Below, in pieces: positions 26,602 through 35,490 of a DNA stretch of 64,000 bases. The translations under genes and the position numbers were made by a program. Position 1 is the stretch's first letter. Each line of letters begins with the position of its first letter. Under the pieces are notes generated by a model. The model did not search any database. It worked only from the letters and a program-made list of their open reading frames with translations, and was not told where the DNA came from. The stretch is from Bacteroidetes bacterium UBA1312 (GTDB lineage Bacteria; Bacteroidota; Bacteroidia; Chitinophagales; Chitinophagaceae). The DNA lies in the NCBI GenBank assembly GCA_002307135.1, contig DBTQ01000001.1, positions 124,001 to 188,000 of the forward strand, written 5' to 3'.

Positions 26602-27243
26602 ATGACCCTGAGGCGTTTTTTTTATTTTTTATGTTTTCTACTCTGTTCGCTACAGCAAGCAGTACTTGCACAGCTGCCCAATAATATAAAGCTGCAAAGT
26701 GGTGATTTTATTTTTCAGGATTTAGATTGTGGTCCGCTTTGTGACGCTATTGAACAAGTTACTCAAAGCTATGCGGGGCATCACTTTTCTCATATAGGGT
26801 TGGTGTATTTAAAAGGAGATACAACTTATATTATTGAAGCGATAGGTAAGGAAGTGCAACTTACTCCTTTAGTCAAATTCAGTGCACGTACAAAGAACAA
26901 AATGTATATTGGTCGTGTGAAAAAACGGTATAAGGCTGTTGCGAAAAAGGCTATTCAGTTTGCTTTAAAACAAATAGGTGTTCCTTACGATGATGAATTC
27001 TTATACAATAATGGCAAATATTATTGTTCAGAGCTTATCTACGATGCTTTTAAATGGGCAAATTCGAATAATGATTTTTTTGTGCTTCAACCCATGACTT
27101 TTAAACAACCCAATAGCGATCAGTTTTTCCCGGTATGGGTGGCGTATTATAAGAAGTTGGGTGTTCCTATTCCTGAAGCTGCGGCGGGTATTAATCCAGG
27201 AGGAATTTCTACTTCTGATAAAATAGAGATTTTAAATCCTTAA
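26602..27243 (+). CDS. Exported YiiX-type permuted NlpC/P60 cysteine hydrolase
   Basis: I chose ATG 26602 (MTLRRFFYFLCF), which yields a signal peptide ending VLAQ and a 213-residue product; the open frame begins at 26506. The order His64 (HFSHIGLVY) before Cys142 (YYCSELIYDAF) is that of the circularly permuted papain-like group (YiiX/YaeF, formerly DUF830). The segment LQSGDFIFQDLDCGPLCDAI is also typical. Likely substrates are amide or thioester bonds in peptidoglycan or lipids; this is inferred from family only. It stands between the divergent receptor gene and the TMEM175 gene. Confidence 0.8.
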   Translation: MTLRRFFYFLCFLLCSLQQAVLAQLPNNIKLQSGDFIFQDLDCGPLCDAIEQVTQSYAGHHFSHIGLVYLKGDTTYIIEAIGKEVQLTPLVKFSARTKNKMYIGRVKKRYKAVAKKAIQFALKQIGVPYDDEFLYNNGKYYCSELIYDAFKWANSNNDFFVLQPMTFKQPNSDQFFPVWVAYYKKLGVPIPEAAAGINPGGISTSDKIEILNP

Positions 27244-27297
27244 TCCGACTGGAAAGAAATTATAATTTGTTCCTTATTTTTGAGTCAAACATATTTT

Positions 27298-27900
27298 ATG
27301 GGTAAGGGACGCTTAGAAGCTTTTAGTGACGGTGTATTGGCTATTATTATTACCATTATGGTACTGGAAATTAAGGTGCCACATGGAGACAGCTTCGAAA
27401 CCTTAGAACCCCTTTTTCCTGTTTTTTTGAGCTATGTATTGAGTTTTGTAAATGTTGGTCTTTATTGGAATAACCACCACCACATGTTGTCCACAGCCAA
27501 ATATGTAAACGGCAAAGTTTTGTGGAACAATATGCATTTACTTTTTTGGCTTTCGCTGGTACCGTTTACTTCCGGCTGGATGGGTGAGAATCATTTTACC
27601 ACAATACCTGTTGCGCTTTATGGTTTTGTATTGTTGATGGCAAGTATTGCCTATTATTTTTTAGCTCATTCTTTGATTGAGCTGCATGGTAAAGATTCCA
27701 CGCTCGCAGTGGCTATAGGAAAAGATGTAAAAGGAAAAGTTTCAGCAGTCATTTATTTTATTGCAATTCCTTTGACATTTGTTAATGCTTGGATTGGTAT
27801 GGCGCTGTATGCCTGTGTCGCTGCTATGTGGTTTATACCCGATCGTCGAATCGAAAATAAAGTAGTGCATCATAACGATGAGCACAATGGCCAAGAATAA
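27298..27900 (+). CDS. TMEM175-family (DUF1211) potassium channel-like protein
   Basis: From ATG 27298 the 200-residue protein begins GKGRLEAFSDGVLAIIITIM, the TMEM175 filter-helix motif with FSDG. A TTG start six codons upstream (27280) is possible. Six transmembrane helices are predicted, and NHHHMLSTAKYVNGKVLWNN and PFTSGWMGE match the bacterial family. Bacterial TMEM175 proteins form tetrameric potassium-permeable channels; that is family knowledge, not shown here. It follows the NlpC-like gene by 54 bp. Confidence 0.88.
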   Translation: MGKGRLEAFSDGVLAIIITIMVLEIKVPHGDSFETLEPLFPVFLSYVLSFVNVGLYWNNHHHMLSTAKYVNGKVLWNNMHLLFWLSLVPFTSGWMGENHFTTIPVALYGFVLLMASIAYYFLAHSLIELHGKDSTLAVAIGKDVKGKVSAVIYFIAIPLTFVNAWIGMALYACVAAMWFIPDRRIENKVVHHNDEHNGQE

Positions 27901-27928
27901 TATCTCAACCCTTCAGCCATTTTTGGTT

Positions 27929-29131
27929 TTACTGTTGCAAAGCTCTTTTTATAGCATGTTTTATTTGAAACAGGAGTATAAGCCCACTAAGCAATGCTGC
28001 AATCCATACTGTTGTATCCGGCAACAATGAAATATTTAATTGTAAAGTGGTCATTTTAATTGCAGTAAAATACCTTACCACTATCGCTACGATCAGTGCC
28101 ACTATCAGCGCACTCAGCATAATGGGAATATATCTAGCTGTAAGAAATCGGCTGAGTTTTTGTGGGCTGTAGCCCAGTTGTTGCAATAGCTTTACGGAAT
28201 CTTGTGCCTGCGCCAATGTAAGTTCAATGAATAGCACAAATACCAACGCACCGATTCCCATTAATAAAATTGCGAGGATACCTGTAGCTCCTGAAACGGC
28301 TTCTACAATAGCGCGCATTTTATTAAAGCGCAATTGTTCTGCGTTAGTGGCATAATGGTTTTTTTCTAAGAACTGAACAAAGGCATTGTTGGAAGGATCA
28401 CCAACTTTTATAATCAGTCTGGATACTTGTGCTGTGCCGCCGCCTGCAAATGTTTTATTGCCATAATCAATAAAAGATTGTGGAACTAACACAGAAGATA
28501 TACGGTCTGAAAACCCTTCCACTTGCGCTCTGAAATTTGCCTGCTGCTGCCCGTCGCCCATAGTTAGTGTAAAGCCCAATGCTTTGACTGAGTTTTCGGA
28601 AAGTAATGGTAAACCCTGACTTGGCGCAAAAATGTAATTGTACATATTCAGAAAATCCCTGGACAGAATGATGGGAATGGTATTGTCTCCTTCTTTCCAT
28701 TTCCATGATTCGGGCATTTTATCCATAAAACGGTTTGGTGCGGCTTCTAAGAAGAGCAGTGTGTAAAAATTTAATTGCCCACTACCCAAACTTGCAGCTA
28801 CTTTAAAGTTGGCTGGGCTCAATATACCTACATCCTGCACTTGTGGCGCTTGCTTGATCAATGCTATGTCCTGAGCTGATAATTGTGTGCTTTTTTTGTC
28901 TGCCATCGACTCGTCTGTTACCGATTTGCTGACCGTAAGAAAGGTGCTGCCCAAGCTATCGCTGCTACTGCGCCCGTGCAATAGTTCGCGGAATGTGGAC
29001 CAAATCATTACCGATACCAGTAGCAGGGTACAGCCAATACACAATGCGATCCAGGCACTCAGTAGCCGGGAACTTTTTTTATTGCGGAGCAACAGTTTTT
29101 TTAAGATGTTGAGTTGTATGCTTTGGCTCAA
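27929..29131 (-). CDS. ABC transporter permease (MacB/FtsX fold)
   Basis: The 400-residue protein has one N-terminal transmembrane helix (about 25-45), a large extracytoplasmic domain (about 50-275) and three C-terminal helices (about 280-395). This is the FtsX-like/LolCE permease topology. The cytoplasmic segment LAQAQDSVKLLQQLGYSPQK between the second and third helices matches the coupling region. It overlaps the ATPase gene by 4 bp. Export of a lipoprotein or peptide, or mechanotransmission, is possible; nothing in the sequence fixes the substrate. Confidence 0.8.
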   Translation of the reverse strand: MSQSIQLNILKKLLLRNKKSSRLLSAWIALCIGCTLLLVSVMIWSTFRELLHGRSSSDSLGSTFLTVSKSVTDESMADKKSTQLSAQDIALIKQAPQVQDVGILSPANFKVAASLGSGQLNFYTLLFLEAAPNRFMDKMPESWKWKEGDNTIPIILSRDFLNMYNYIFAPSQGLPLLSENSVKALGFTLTMGDGQQQANFRAQVEGFSDRISSVLVPQSFIDYGNKTFAGGGTAQVSRLIIKVGDPSNNAFVQFLEKNHYATNAEQLRFNKMRAIVEAVSGATGILAILLMGIGALVFVLFIELTLAQAQDSVKLLQQLGYSPQKLSRFLTARYIPIMLSALIVALIVAIVVRYFTAIKMTTLQLNISLLPDTTVWIAALLSGLILLFQIKHAIKRALQQ

Positions 29132-29772
29132 AGGAATAAAGTTTTTTGGTAAGGGAAGAATGCGTTTTCATCCAGATCGGCAAGTAGTAGGCCAGCATTA
29201 TTGCGTTGTACAACTTCGAGTATTAATGCTGCTGCCAGTTCCGTATTTTTTTTGTCTAGGTGACTAAATGGTTCATCCATTAATATCCATTGGAACGGTT
29301 GTAATAAGGCACGTATAATCGCTATGCGTTGTTGTTCGCCATAAGACAGCGTGCTGCCCAATGCATTTTTTTTATCGCCAACACCCAGGCGTTCCATCCA
29401 TTCTGTTATTTCTTGTTCAGACACAGTATTGCTCAGGCTGCGTTTTACTTCTAGGTTTTCCCATGCACTAAGTTCCGGAAACAAACGCATATCCTGAAAA
29501 ATAACGCTCAGATTACTGGCGCGTAAATCCGCTATTTGTTCTGCATTCTTGTTGCTCATGGATACCTCGTCCCATGCTATTGTTCCACTGAAATCTTTTC
29601 GTAGCCCGTACAAGGAATGAATTAAAGTGGTCTTTCCTGTGCCTGAAGGTGCCTGTATAAATATATATTCCGGTGCCTGAAAGTGAAGCTCCGTGTTCCA
29701 TATACCGGAACGGCGGGCACTTATTTTTTCGCGCAAGGGTAGGGGAATTAATGATTGTATGGTTAATTGCAT
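29128..29772 (-). CDS. ABC transporter ATP-binding protein
   Basis: The 214-residue ATPase has Walker A APSGTGKTT (residues 41-49), the signature LSYGEQQRIAIIRALL and Walker B WILMDEPFSHLD. It is the LolD/MacB-type partner of the adjacent permease, with coupled translation (overlap 29128-29131). No third subunit or membrane-fusion protein is nearby. The two genes probably share a promoter in the 240-bp gap before the RCC1 genes. Confidence 0.9.
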   Translation of the reverse strand: MQLTIQSLIPLPLREKISARRSGIWNTELHFQAPEYIFIQAPSGTGKTTLIHSLYGLRKDFSGTIAWDEVSMSNKNAEQIADLRASNLSVIFQDMRLFPELSAWENLEVKRSLSNTVSEQEITEWMERLGVGDKKNALGSTLSYGEQQRIAIIRALLQPFQWILMDEPFSHLDKKNTELAAALILEVVQRNNAGLLLADLDENAFFPYQKTLFL

Positions 29773-29918
29773 AGTGCTTTCAGTACGATGTGATCGCTGC
29801 CAAAGATAATGATATTGAGTTTGCTAGAGTCGGCCATTGTACAAAAGCTTGTGTATGTTTGACGAATGCATGATGCTCTGTCGGATGCTGAATAATGCTA
29901 CGATTCTAACTCTTTTTT

Positions 29919-29948
29919 ACCGTTCGTAGGCTTTTTACTACCGTTCGT
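29919..29948 (+). promoter_or_regulatory. Candidate LytTR-type operator, two direct repeats
   Basis: ACCGTTCGT occurs at 29919-29927 and again at 29940-29948, separated by 12 bp. Each copy fits the known LytTR-domain consensus [TA][AC][CA]GTTN[AG][TG], and LytTR dimers bind two such direct repeats spaced 12-13 bp. The site ends 64 bp before the ATG of the first RCC1 gene. No LytTR regulator is encoded in the window. Confidence 0.7.
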
Positions 29949-30012
29949 AAACTTGTTTTGGAAAATTGAAACGATAGATACTAGCTTTACTCTGCATCCA
30001 CATATTTTTAAA

Positions 30013-31386
30013 ATGATGAAAAAACTATTTATTTTTCTATTTACTGTATTTGTGATCCATCCCAGTTCTTTTGCCCAATGCTGGGAAACGGTTAGTGGCG
30101 GCTATTCGAATATGGCTGCTATCAAAACGGATGGCTCATTGTGGACATGCGGAGAGAATTATTACGGAGAAATAGGCGATGGTACTACTATTGATAAACA
30201 TATTCCTACACAGGTGGTTCCAGGAACGCTCTGGAAGTCTGTTTGTTCCAGTGGTTGGTCTACTTATGCCATTATGTTGGAAACTGGCACATTGTGGGCC
30301 TGGGGCTTTAATGGCAATGGTCAATTAGGCGATGGCACTATAATTAATAAACATATTCCTACTCAAGTAAGTGCTGCTAATAATTGGCAAAGCATTAGTG
30401 CAATAGGCTTCAGTGTATTGGCACTCAAGACGGATGGCACCTTATGGGCCTGGGGGCAGAATTTTAAAGGGCAATTAGGTGATGGTACTACTATAGATAA
30501 AGATACGCCAATGCAAATAGGCACGGATCATAACTGGGCGTCTGTCTGCTCAGGAGACTCTTATTCAATGGCTATTAGAACAGATGGTTCTTTATGGGGA
30601 TGGGGTTTTAATATTTATGGTCAATTGGGTGATGGTACTACGATTGATAAGCACGTTCCTACACAGATAGATTCCGCTCATAACTGGCAATATGTCAGCG
30701 CAGGGTTGAATCATACTGTGGCACTCAAAACAGACGGTACCTTATGGGTCTGGGGTCAGAATAATTACGGTCAATTGGGTGATGGCACTACTATAGATGA
30801 AGATACTCCCATACAAATAGGTACAGGCCATAACTGGTCGTCCGTCAGTTCAGGGTACTTCCATAGTGTCGCTATTTTAAAAGATGGTACTTTATGGACC
30901 TGGGGGGCTAATGACAGGGGAGAACTGGGCGATGGAACAACGACAGCAAACTATACTCCTACCCAGGTTGGCACTGATAAAAATTGGTTTTCGACGGAAT
31001 CCCATTCTTTGTATACTGTAGTTTTAAAAACGGATAATACTTTGTGGGTTTGGGGAGCGAATGGATACGGAGAATTAGGTGATGGCACCACTATTGATAA
31101 GCTTGTTCCCTCAAGAATAAGTTGCGACCCTACGAGTATTGAAGAACAGCATACTATTGTAAATACCATCTCTATATACCCTAATCCTGCACATGACATG
31201 CTGTTCATCAACAATGAACAGCACTTGCCTATCGATCGAATAAATGTATTGGATATGATGGGTAAGATTGTACTCTCTATAACAAATCCTACTGCAATAA
31301 ATATCGAGCCATTGGCTAACGGGGTTTATGTGGTGCAAATATTTTCAGCAGGAACTCCTTCTCAATACCGTTTGGTCAAACAATAA
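30013..31386 (+). CDS. RCC1-repeat seven-bladed propeller protein with T9SS sorting domain (copy 1)
   Basis: Start at ATG 30013 (MMKKLFIFLFTVF), which gives a signal peptide ending SFAQ; the frame opens at 29953. The 457-residue protein has seven RCC1-type repeats of about 50 residues. The pattern is W.SVS.G...SVAIKTDGTLW.WG.N..GQLGDGTTIDK..P.QIG. A type A sorting domain follows (ISIYPNPAHDMLFI, then LANGVYVVQIFSAG). Seven repeats fit one closed beta-propeller, as in eukaryotic RCC1. Secretion by the T9SS is inferred from the C-terminal domain. It is followed 101 bp later by a paralogue and preceded by the LytTR-like operator. Confidence 0.88.
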   Translation: MMKKLFIFLFTVFVIHPSSFAQCWETVSGGYSNMAAIKTDGSLWTCGENYYGEIGDGTTIDKHIPTQVVPGTLWKSVCSSGWSTYAIMLETGTLWAWGFNGNGQLGDGTIINKHIPTQVSAANNWQSISAIGFSVLALKTDGTLWAWGQNFKGQLGDGTTIDKDTPMQIGTDHNWASVCSGDSYSMAIRTDGSLWGWGFNIYGQLGDGTTIDKHVPTQIDSAHNWQYVSAGLNHTVALKTDGTLWVWGQNNYGQLGDGTTIDEDTPIQIGTGHNWSSVSSGYFHSVAILKDGTLWTWGANDRGELGDGTTTANYTPTQVGTDKNWFSTESHSLYTVVLKTDNTLWVWGANGYGELGDGTTIDKLVPSRISCDPTSIEEQHTIVNTISIYPNPAHDMLFINNEQHLPIDRINVLDMMGKIVLSITNPTAINIEPLANGVYVVQIFSAGTPSQYRLVKQ

Positions 31387-31487
31387 TACTACTGAGTCGT
31401 TTAGATAGTAAGCGCTCAAAGGTTCTTTGTTTATATGCTAGGATTTGATGAAACTTTATAATATATTTGATTAATATTAATTGAGCT

Positions 31488-32852
31488 GTGCGCATTTTAC
31501 TTGCTTTTTTATTTGTTTTATTTTCTGATGTATTTGCTTCTGCACAATGCTGGAACACCATCAGTGCAGGTAATGACCATACCATAGCCATCAAAACAGA
31601 TGGTACTTTGTGGGCTTGGGGTGATAATACTTATGGCGAACTGGGCGATGGCACTACTATTGCCCGAAGTATCCCTGTTCAAATAGGAGCGGATAACAAT
31701 TGGCTGGCTATCAGCACAGGTGGTGCACATGTTATAGCATTAAGAACAAACGGTACTTTATGGGCCTGGGGTGATAATAATTATGGAAAATTAGGTGACG
31801 GTACACTTGTCGATAAGCACAGACCCGTTCAAATAGGGACAGACACCGATTGGAAGTTGATTAGTACTGGAGCATTTCATTCGTTAGCGATCAAAAGAAA
31901 TGGTACTTTATGGTCATGGGGTATTAATCGTAATGGCCAATTAGGCAATGGTACCAATATCGTCAAATCGGCTCCAACTCAAGTAGGGACAGATAGTAAT
32001 TGGCAATCCATTAGCGCTGGAGATTTTCATTCAGTGGCTATTCGGACAAATGGTACTTTATGGATTTGGGGACTTAATTCTGCCGGTCAACTTGGCGATA
32101 GCACACTTAAAGATAAACATAGCCCCATTCAAATAGGAAGAGATACCAATTGGCAATTTATTTGTGGTGGGTATCATAATACGATGGCTCTAAAAAAAAG
32201 CGGCACTTTGTGGGCTTGGGGTTTTAATGGTTTAGGTCAATTGGGTGATGGCACTTTTGTTGATAAGAATAGCCCCCTACAAATAGGTGTAGCAACGAAT
32301 TGGCAATCGATCAGTGCAGGGAATTCACATACAATAGCAGTGCAAACAGATGGTTCTTTGTGGGCTTGGGGTAAAAATAACCATGGTCAACATGGCGACG
32401 GTACAACAACTAATAAAAATATACCTACACTTACAGGGTCAATTAATAATTGGCAATTTACTACATCAGCAGATAATTATACTGTAGCCTTAAAAAAGGA
32501 CGGTACTTTAAAAGCCTGGGGATTTAATCAGTTCGGGCAATTGGGTGACGGCACCAATTTCGATAGGTACACACCTATTGGTATCAGCTGTTCTCCAGAG
32601 GGAATTGATGAGCATTCCTTTTCTGAACGAATCATTTCTTTATACCCTAATCCTGCTCATGATGTATTGTTTATTGAAAATAAAAATCATTTTACTATTG
32701 AGCAAATCAATATACAGGACATGATGGGTAAAGTTGTTATTAGCATCCACAATCAGCCATCCATAGATATTCAGGGGTTAGCAAGTGGTGTTTATATGCT
32801 ACAAATACTTGCGCAAGGGTCACCTTATCAATATCGCTTTGTAAAGCAATAG
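31488..32852 (+). CDS. RCC1-repeat seven-bladed propeller protein with T9SS sorting domain (copy 2)
   Basis: The 454-residue paralogue of the preceding gene begins with GTG at 31488 (an in-frame stop at 31482 excludes a longer form). It has a signal peptide ending ASAQ, seven RCC1 repeats and a C-terminal sorting domain (ISLYPNPAHDVLFI, LASGVYMLQILAQG). The two proteins share the same repeat register and the mature start QCW, so they arose by tandem duplication and have since diverged. No separate operator of the LytTR type is visible in the 101-bp gap, so it is probably co-transcribed with copy 1. Confidence 0.87.
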   Translation: MRILLAFLFVLFSDVFASAQCWNTISAGNDHTIAIKTDGTLWAWGDNTYGELGDGTTIARSIPVQIGADNNWLAISTGGAHVIALRTNGTLWAWGDNNYGKLGDGTLVDKHRPVQIGTDTDWKLISTGAFHSLAIKRNGTLWSWGINRNGQLGNGTNIVKSAPTQVGTDSNWQSISAGDFHSVAIRTNGTLWIWGLNSAGQLGDSTLKDKHSPIQIGRDTNWQFICGGYHNTMALKKSGTLWAWGFNGLGQLGDGTFVDKNSPLQIGVATNWQSISAGNSHTIAVQTDGSLWAWGKNNHGQHGDGTTTNKNIPTLTGSINNWQFTTSADNYTVALKKDGTLKAWGFNQFGQLGDGTNFDRYTPIGISCSPEGIDEHSFSERIISLYPNPAHDVLFIENKNHFTIEQINIQDMMGKVVISIHNQPSIDIQGLASGVYMLQILAQGSPYQYRFVKQ

Positions 32853-32888
32853 TAATTCAATAGACTCCCTACAACACTTATACAAAAA

Positions 32889-34517
32889 TTAATTTTTCGA
32901 TTGTAATACCCCTTCTATTGGAGTACCAATACAGCCATTCGGCATTTGGATATGCAAAAGGGCACTAAGTGTGGCAGCAATATCCGTCATGTTATTATGT
33001 TTGAAACTTTCTCCTTTGCCAATATGCCATCCGTACCAAAGTAGCGGGATATGTGCATCGTAAGGATTCCACGAACCATGTGTGGTTCCTTTTAAGCCAT
33101 GCTCGTAATAATTGGGTTGGTAGATGAGTTCTATGCTACCACTGCGTTTGGTATTGTAGCCATTGATCAAGCATTCGCTGATAGGCTGGGGTAATGGTGT
33201 CTCATTGCAATTATTCATGTCCACCACATGAGCTATGGCGGGGTATTTGCCACAAAATTGTACAATCGTTTTGTTGAGCAATTGAGGGTCTGTTTTGCTG
33301 GCTTTAATTTTGTCGTTGTTCAGTACGATCTGGTAATTCATTACGGCTCTTAGCAACGAATCTGTCTTGAATTTTTCTTTCAGAAAAGTATTTAGTTCTT
33401 TGTATATAACATCATCAGTAAATGATCCGGCAGGTATATTAAGGTCATTCATATAGGCCGCATTGTGTGCCGCACCATGGTCGGCACTAATAAAAACAAG
33501 GTAATTGCCTTCACCTATCTGGTCATCAAGATACCGCAAAAAAGAAGCCAGTTCTTGGTCGAGACGCAGGTAAGTATCCTCTATTTCTACTGAGTTAGGT
33601 GCATAAGCATGACCAATATAATCTGTAGAAGAAAGGCTCAGGCAAAGAAAGTCTGTATTGTCTTTTTGCCCTAATTGTTCTTTTGCGATGCACTTTTTGG
33701 CCAGCATCATACAAAGTGTATTGCCGGCCGGCATGGTACGAATTGCTTTGTAGGATTGTTTTTCGGTAATGTGCGGGAATGTTGGTGTCTGCTCGTTTTT
33801 AGCTATTTCTTCGTAATTGTTATTGTCAGCTATGCTATTGGTGTAAGTAGTTATAGGATAAAGGGTATTCCAGTTGCGGCGCAGTAAAGTATCTGCCCAT
33901 TTTTTATTGTTGAACTGATTGAGCCATTCGGGCAATTGATTGCCATAATAGGAACTGGAAATAAAATTGCCTGTGCTATCATCATACCAATAAGCGCCAT
34001 TAGCTAAATGCCCTGCGGGTAGGATGGCGCCACGGTCTTTGATAGAGATACCGTAGGTGCGTGAGCGCATATTGGTGGCTAACTTGAGCTCATCGGTAAC
34101 CGTGGTAGTCAGCAGGTTTCTTGGACTCATTTTACCCGCTTTGCTACTGCCACCTACGGACTTCACGTTGTCGTCTTGAGTACAATACCAACTCTTGCCA
34201 GTAGCATTGTCTATCCAGTCGTTGGCAGCGATGCCATGTATAGCTGGTACGGATCCTGTATAAATGCAGCTATGCCCTGGTGCGGTGTAGGTAGGTATAT
34301 AATTAATAGTTGTGTTTTGGCAGGCATAGCCTCCATTCAGTACTCGTTTGAATCCGTCGTTGCCATAGCGGGCATAATAGCGATAGAGATAATCCCATCG
34401 CATTTGGTCTATCACAATGCCAACCACTAAACGAGGTCGAGCTATATTATTATTTGATTGAGCGTAACTAGTGTGTATTGCACACAATAATAAAATACTA
34501 TTCAGTATCCTTTTCAT
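32889..34517 (-). CDS. PafA-like alkaline phosphatase / phosphomonoesterase
   Basis: The 542-residue exported enzyme (signal peptide 1-19, ending SYAQ) carries the PafA active-site set. Metal Asp37 is in VIDQMRWDY, the nucleophile is Thr78 in PTYTAPGHS, Asn99 is in HGIAANDW, and the Lys160/Arg162 pair is in IKDRGAI. Late metal ligands lie in SADHGAAHN and GTTHGSWNPYDAHIPL. PafA hydrolyses phosphate monoesters in the periplasm and needs no phosphate-starvation signal in some relatives. The start overlaps the 3' end of the upstream outer-membrane protein gene by 20 bp. Confidence 0.88.
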   Translation of the reverse strand: MKRILNSILLLCAIHTSYAQSNNNIARPRLVVGIVIDQMRWDYLYRYYARYGNDGFKRVLNGGYACQNTTINYIPTYTAPGHSCIYTGSVPAIHGIAANDWIDNATGKSWYCTQDDNVKSVGGSSKAGKMSPRNLLTTTVTDELKLATNMRSRTYGISIKDRGAILPAGHLANGAYWYDDSTGNFISSSYYGNQLPEWLNQFNNKKWADTLLRRNWNTLYPITTYTNSIADNNNYEEIAKNEQTPTFPHITEKQSYKAIRTMPAGNTLCMMLAKKCIAKEQLGQKDNTDFLCLSLSSTDYIGHAYAPNSVEIEDTYLRLDQELASFLRYLDDQIGEGNYLVFISADHGAAHNAAYMNDLNIPAGSFTDDVIYKELNTFLKEKFKTDSLLRAVMNYQIVLNNDKIKASKTDPQLLNKTIVQFCGKYPAIAHVVDMNNCNETPLPQPISECLINGYNTKRSGSIELIYQPNYYEHGLKGTTHGSWNPYDAHIPLLWYGWHIGKGESFKHNNMTDIAATLSALLHIQMPNGCIGTPIEGVLQSKN

Positions 34518-35361
34518 CCTTGCTGTCTAAATGTTGCTGCAAAGGAAGCACATTTTTTTTCTTTGTTTTAGAAATTGGGACGCTAAACCCAATGTTAACA
34601 ATCATTTCATAACAGCCGAAATCCTGACGTGCTTTACCTTCATATACTTTGAGTCCCCAGTAGTTCGCATAAACAGCTTTGTTGCAATATTCTACATAAG
34701 CATATTTGAAGAAAGTCAGACGTAATGCCGCTTCTACGCCTAGATCCAGACCACCAAACTGAAAACCAGGTTTGTTGTTGTTGCCATAAATGGTATTTTC
34801 AACATGGGGTACCATGAAGCCTATGCCACCTTTCATTAGTAAGGACGCATTGAAGTTTTTGAATTGGAGCTTAGGTATTTGTATGCGGTGCACTAGATTG
34901 AACAAAAAGAAATTGGCACCATTGTTGAGTTGCCAAAGCAGATTTCCTCTGTTTACCATATAGGTATCCACAGTCTGATGATTCATTGTGCCTGTAACAT
35001 GTAGTAATTGCTCTTGGGATACTTGGTATTTGGTATGGTCGAAATTAAGCTCAATAGCCCAGTTGTCTTTGAACCAGTAGCCTACGCGATAGTTGTATTG
35101 AGGGATGCTGACTGCTTGATGAAAAATACTGGTTGTATTCCACCCGGGTTTATCGGTGGCTAATGTATTACGGAATACATAGTCATTGCCTAGGCTTTCT
35201 TGTTTTACATGAATGTCACTATGGGTGTACCACTCTTTATTGTAGCCCCAAGATGCATAGAGCTGCCCTTTTTTGCCCACATAGTCGGGTGTTTGCGCAT
35301 GTGATACAGTTGATGATACAGCCACTACAGCACATGTAGCGATGAGTAACAATTTTTTCAT
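34498..35361 (-). CDS. Outer-membrane beta-barrel-like protein, unknown family
   Basis: The 287-residue protein has a signal peptide (1-22, ending SHAQ) and repeated amphipathic strands (YRVGYWFKDNWAIELNFDHT, GLDLGVEAALRLTFFKYAYV, YEMIVNIGFSVPIS), which suggests an 8-12 stranded barrel. A basic tail of about 25 residues (KTKKKNVLPLQQHLDSKDEK) follows the last strand. It overlaps the phosphatase gene by 20 bp. A -7-like element (TACCTTTG on the minus strand) lies at 35402-35409, 40 bp upstream. Confidence 0.6.
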   Translation of the reverse strand: MKKLLLIATCAVVAVSSTVSHAQTPDYVGKKGQLYASWGYNKEWYTHSDIHVKQESLGNDYVFRNTLATDKPGWNTTSIFHQAVSIPQYNYRVGYWFKDNWAIELNFDHTKYQVSQEQLLHVTGTMNHQTVDTYMVNRGNLLWQLNNGANFFLFNLVHRIQIPKLQFKNFNASLLMKGGIGFMVPHVENTIYGNNNKPGFQFGGLDLGVEAALRLTFFKYAYVEYCNKAVYANYWGLKVYEGKARQDFGCYEMIVNIGFSVPISKTKKKNVLPLQQHLDSKDEKDTE

Positions 35362-35401
35362 AAAAAATAATTCCTTTATTGATATTCACTTAAGTCAGGC
35401 G

Positions 35402-35409
35402 CAAAGGTA
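35402..35409 (-). promoter_or_regulatory. -7 promoter element for the barrel-phosphatase pair
   Basis: CAAAGGTA on the plus strand reads TACCTTTG on the minus strand. A CAAA at 35435-35438 is 25 bp further up, longer than the usual spacing, so the -33 part is uncertain. Confidence 0.4.
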
Positions 35410-35490
35410 GGGTAATGCACCAAAATTTGAGATTCAAATCTGTTTATTATTGCTCATTAACAACTTAATTGGGTTGGGTATTTATTAGAT

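Noticed and set aside
30013..32852. Mobile element or recombination cassette from the DNA repeats inside the RCC1 genes
   Set aside because: The repeats are explained by the ~50-residue protein blades; there are no terminal inverted repeats, integrase or target duplications.
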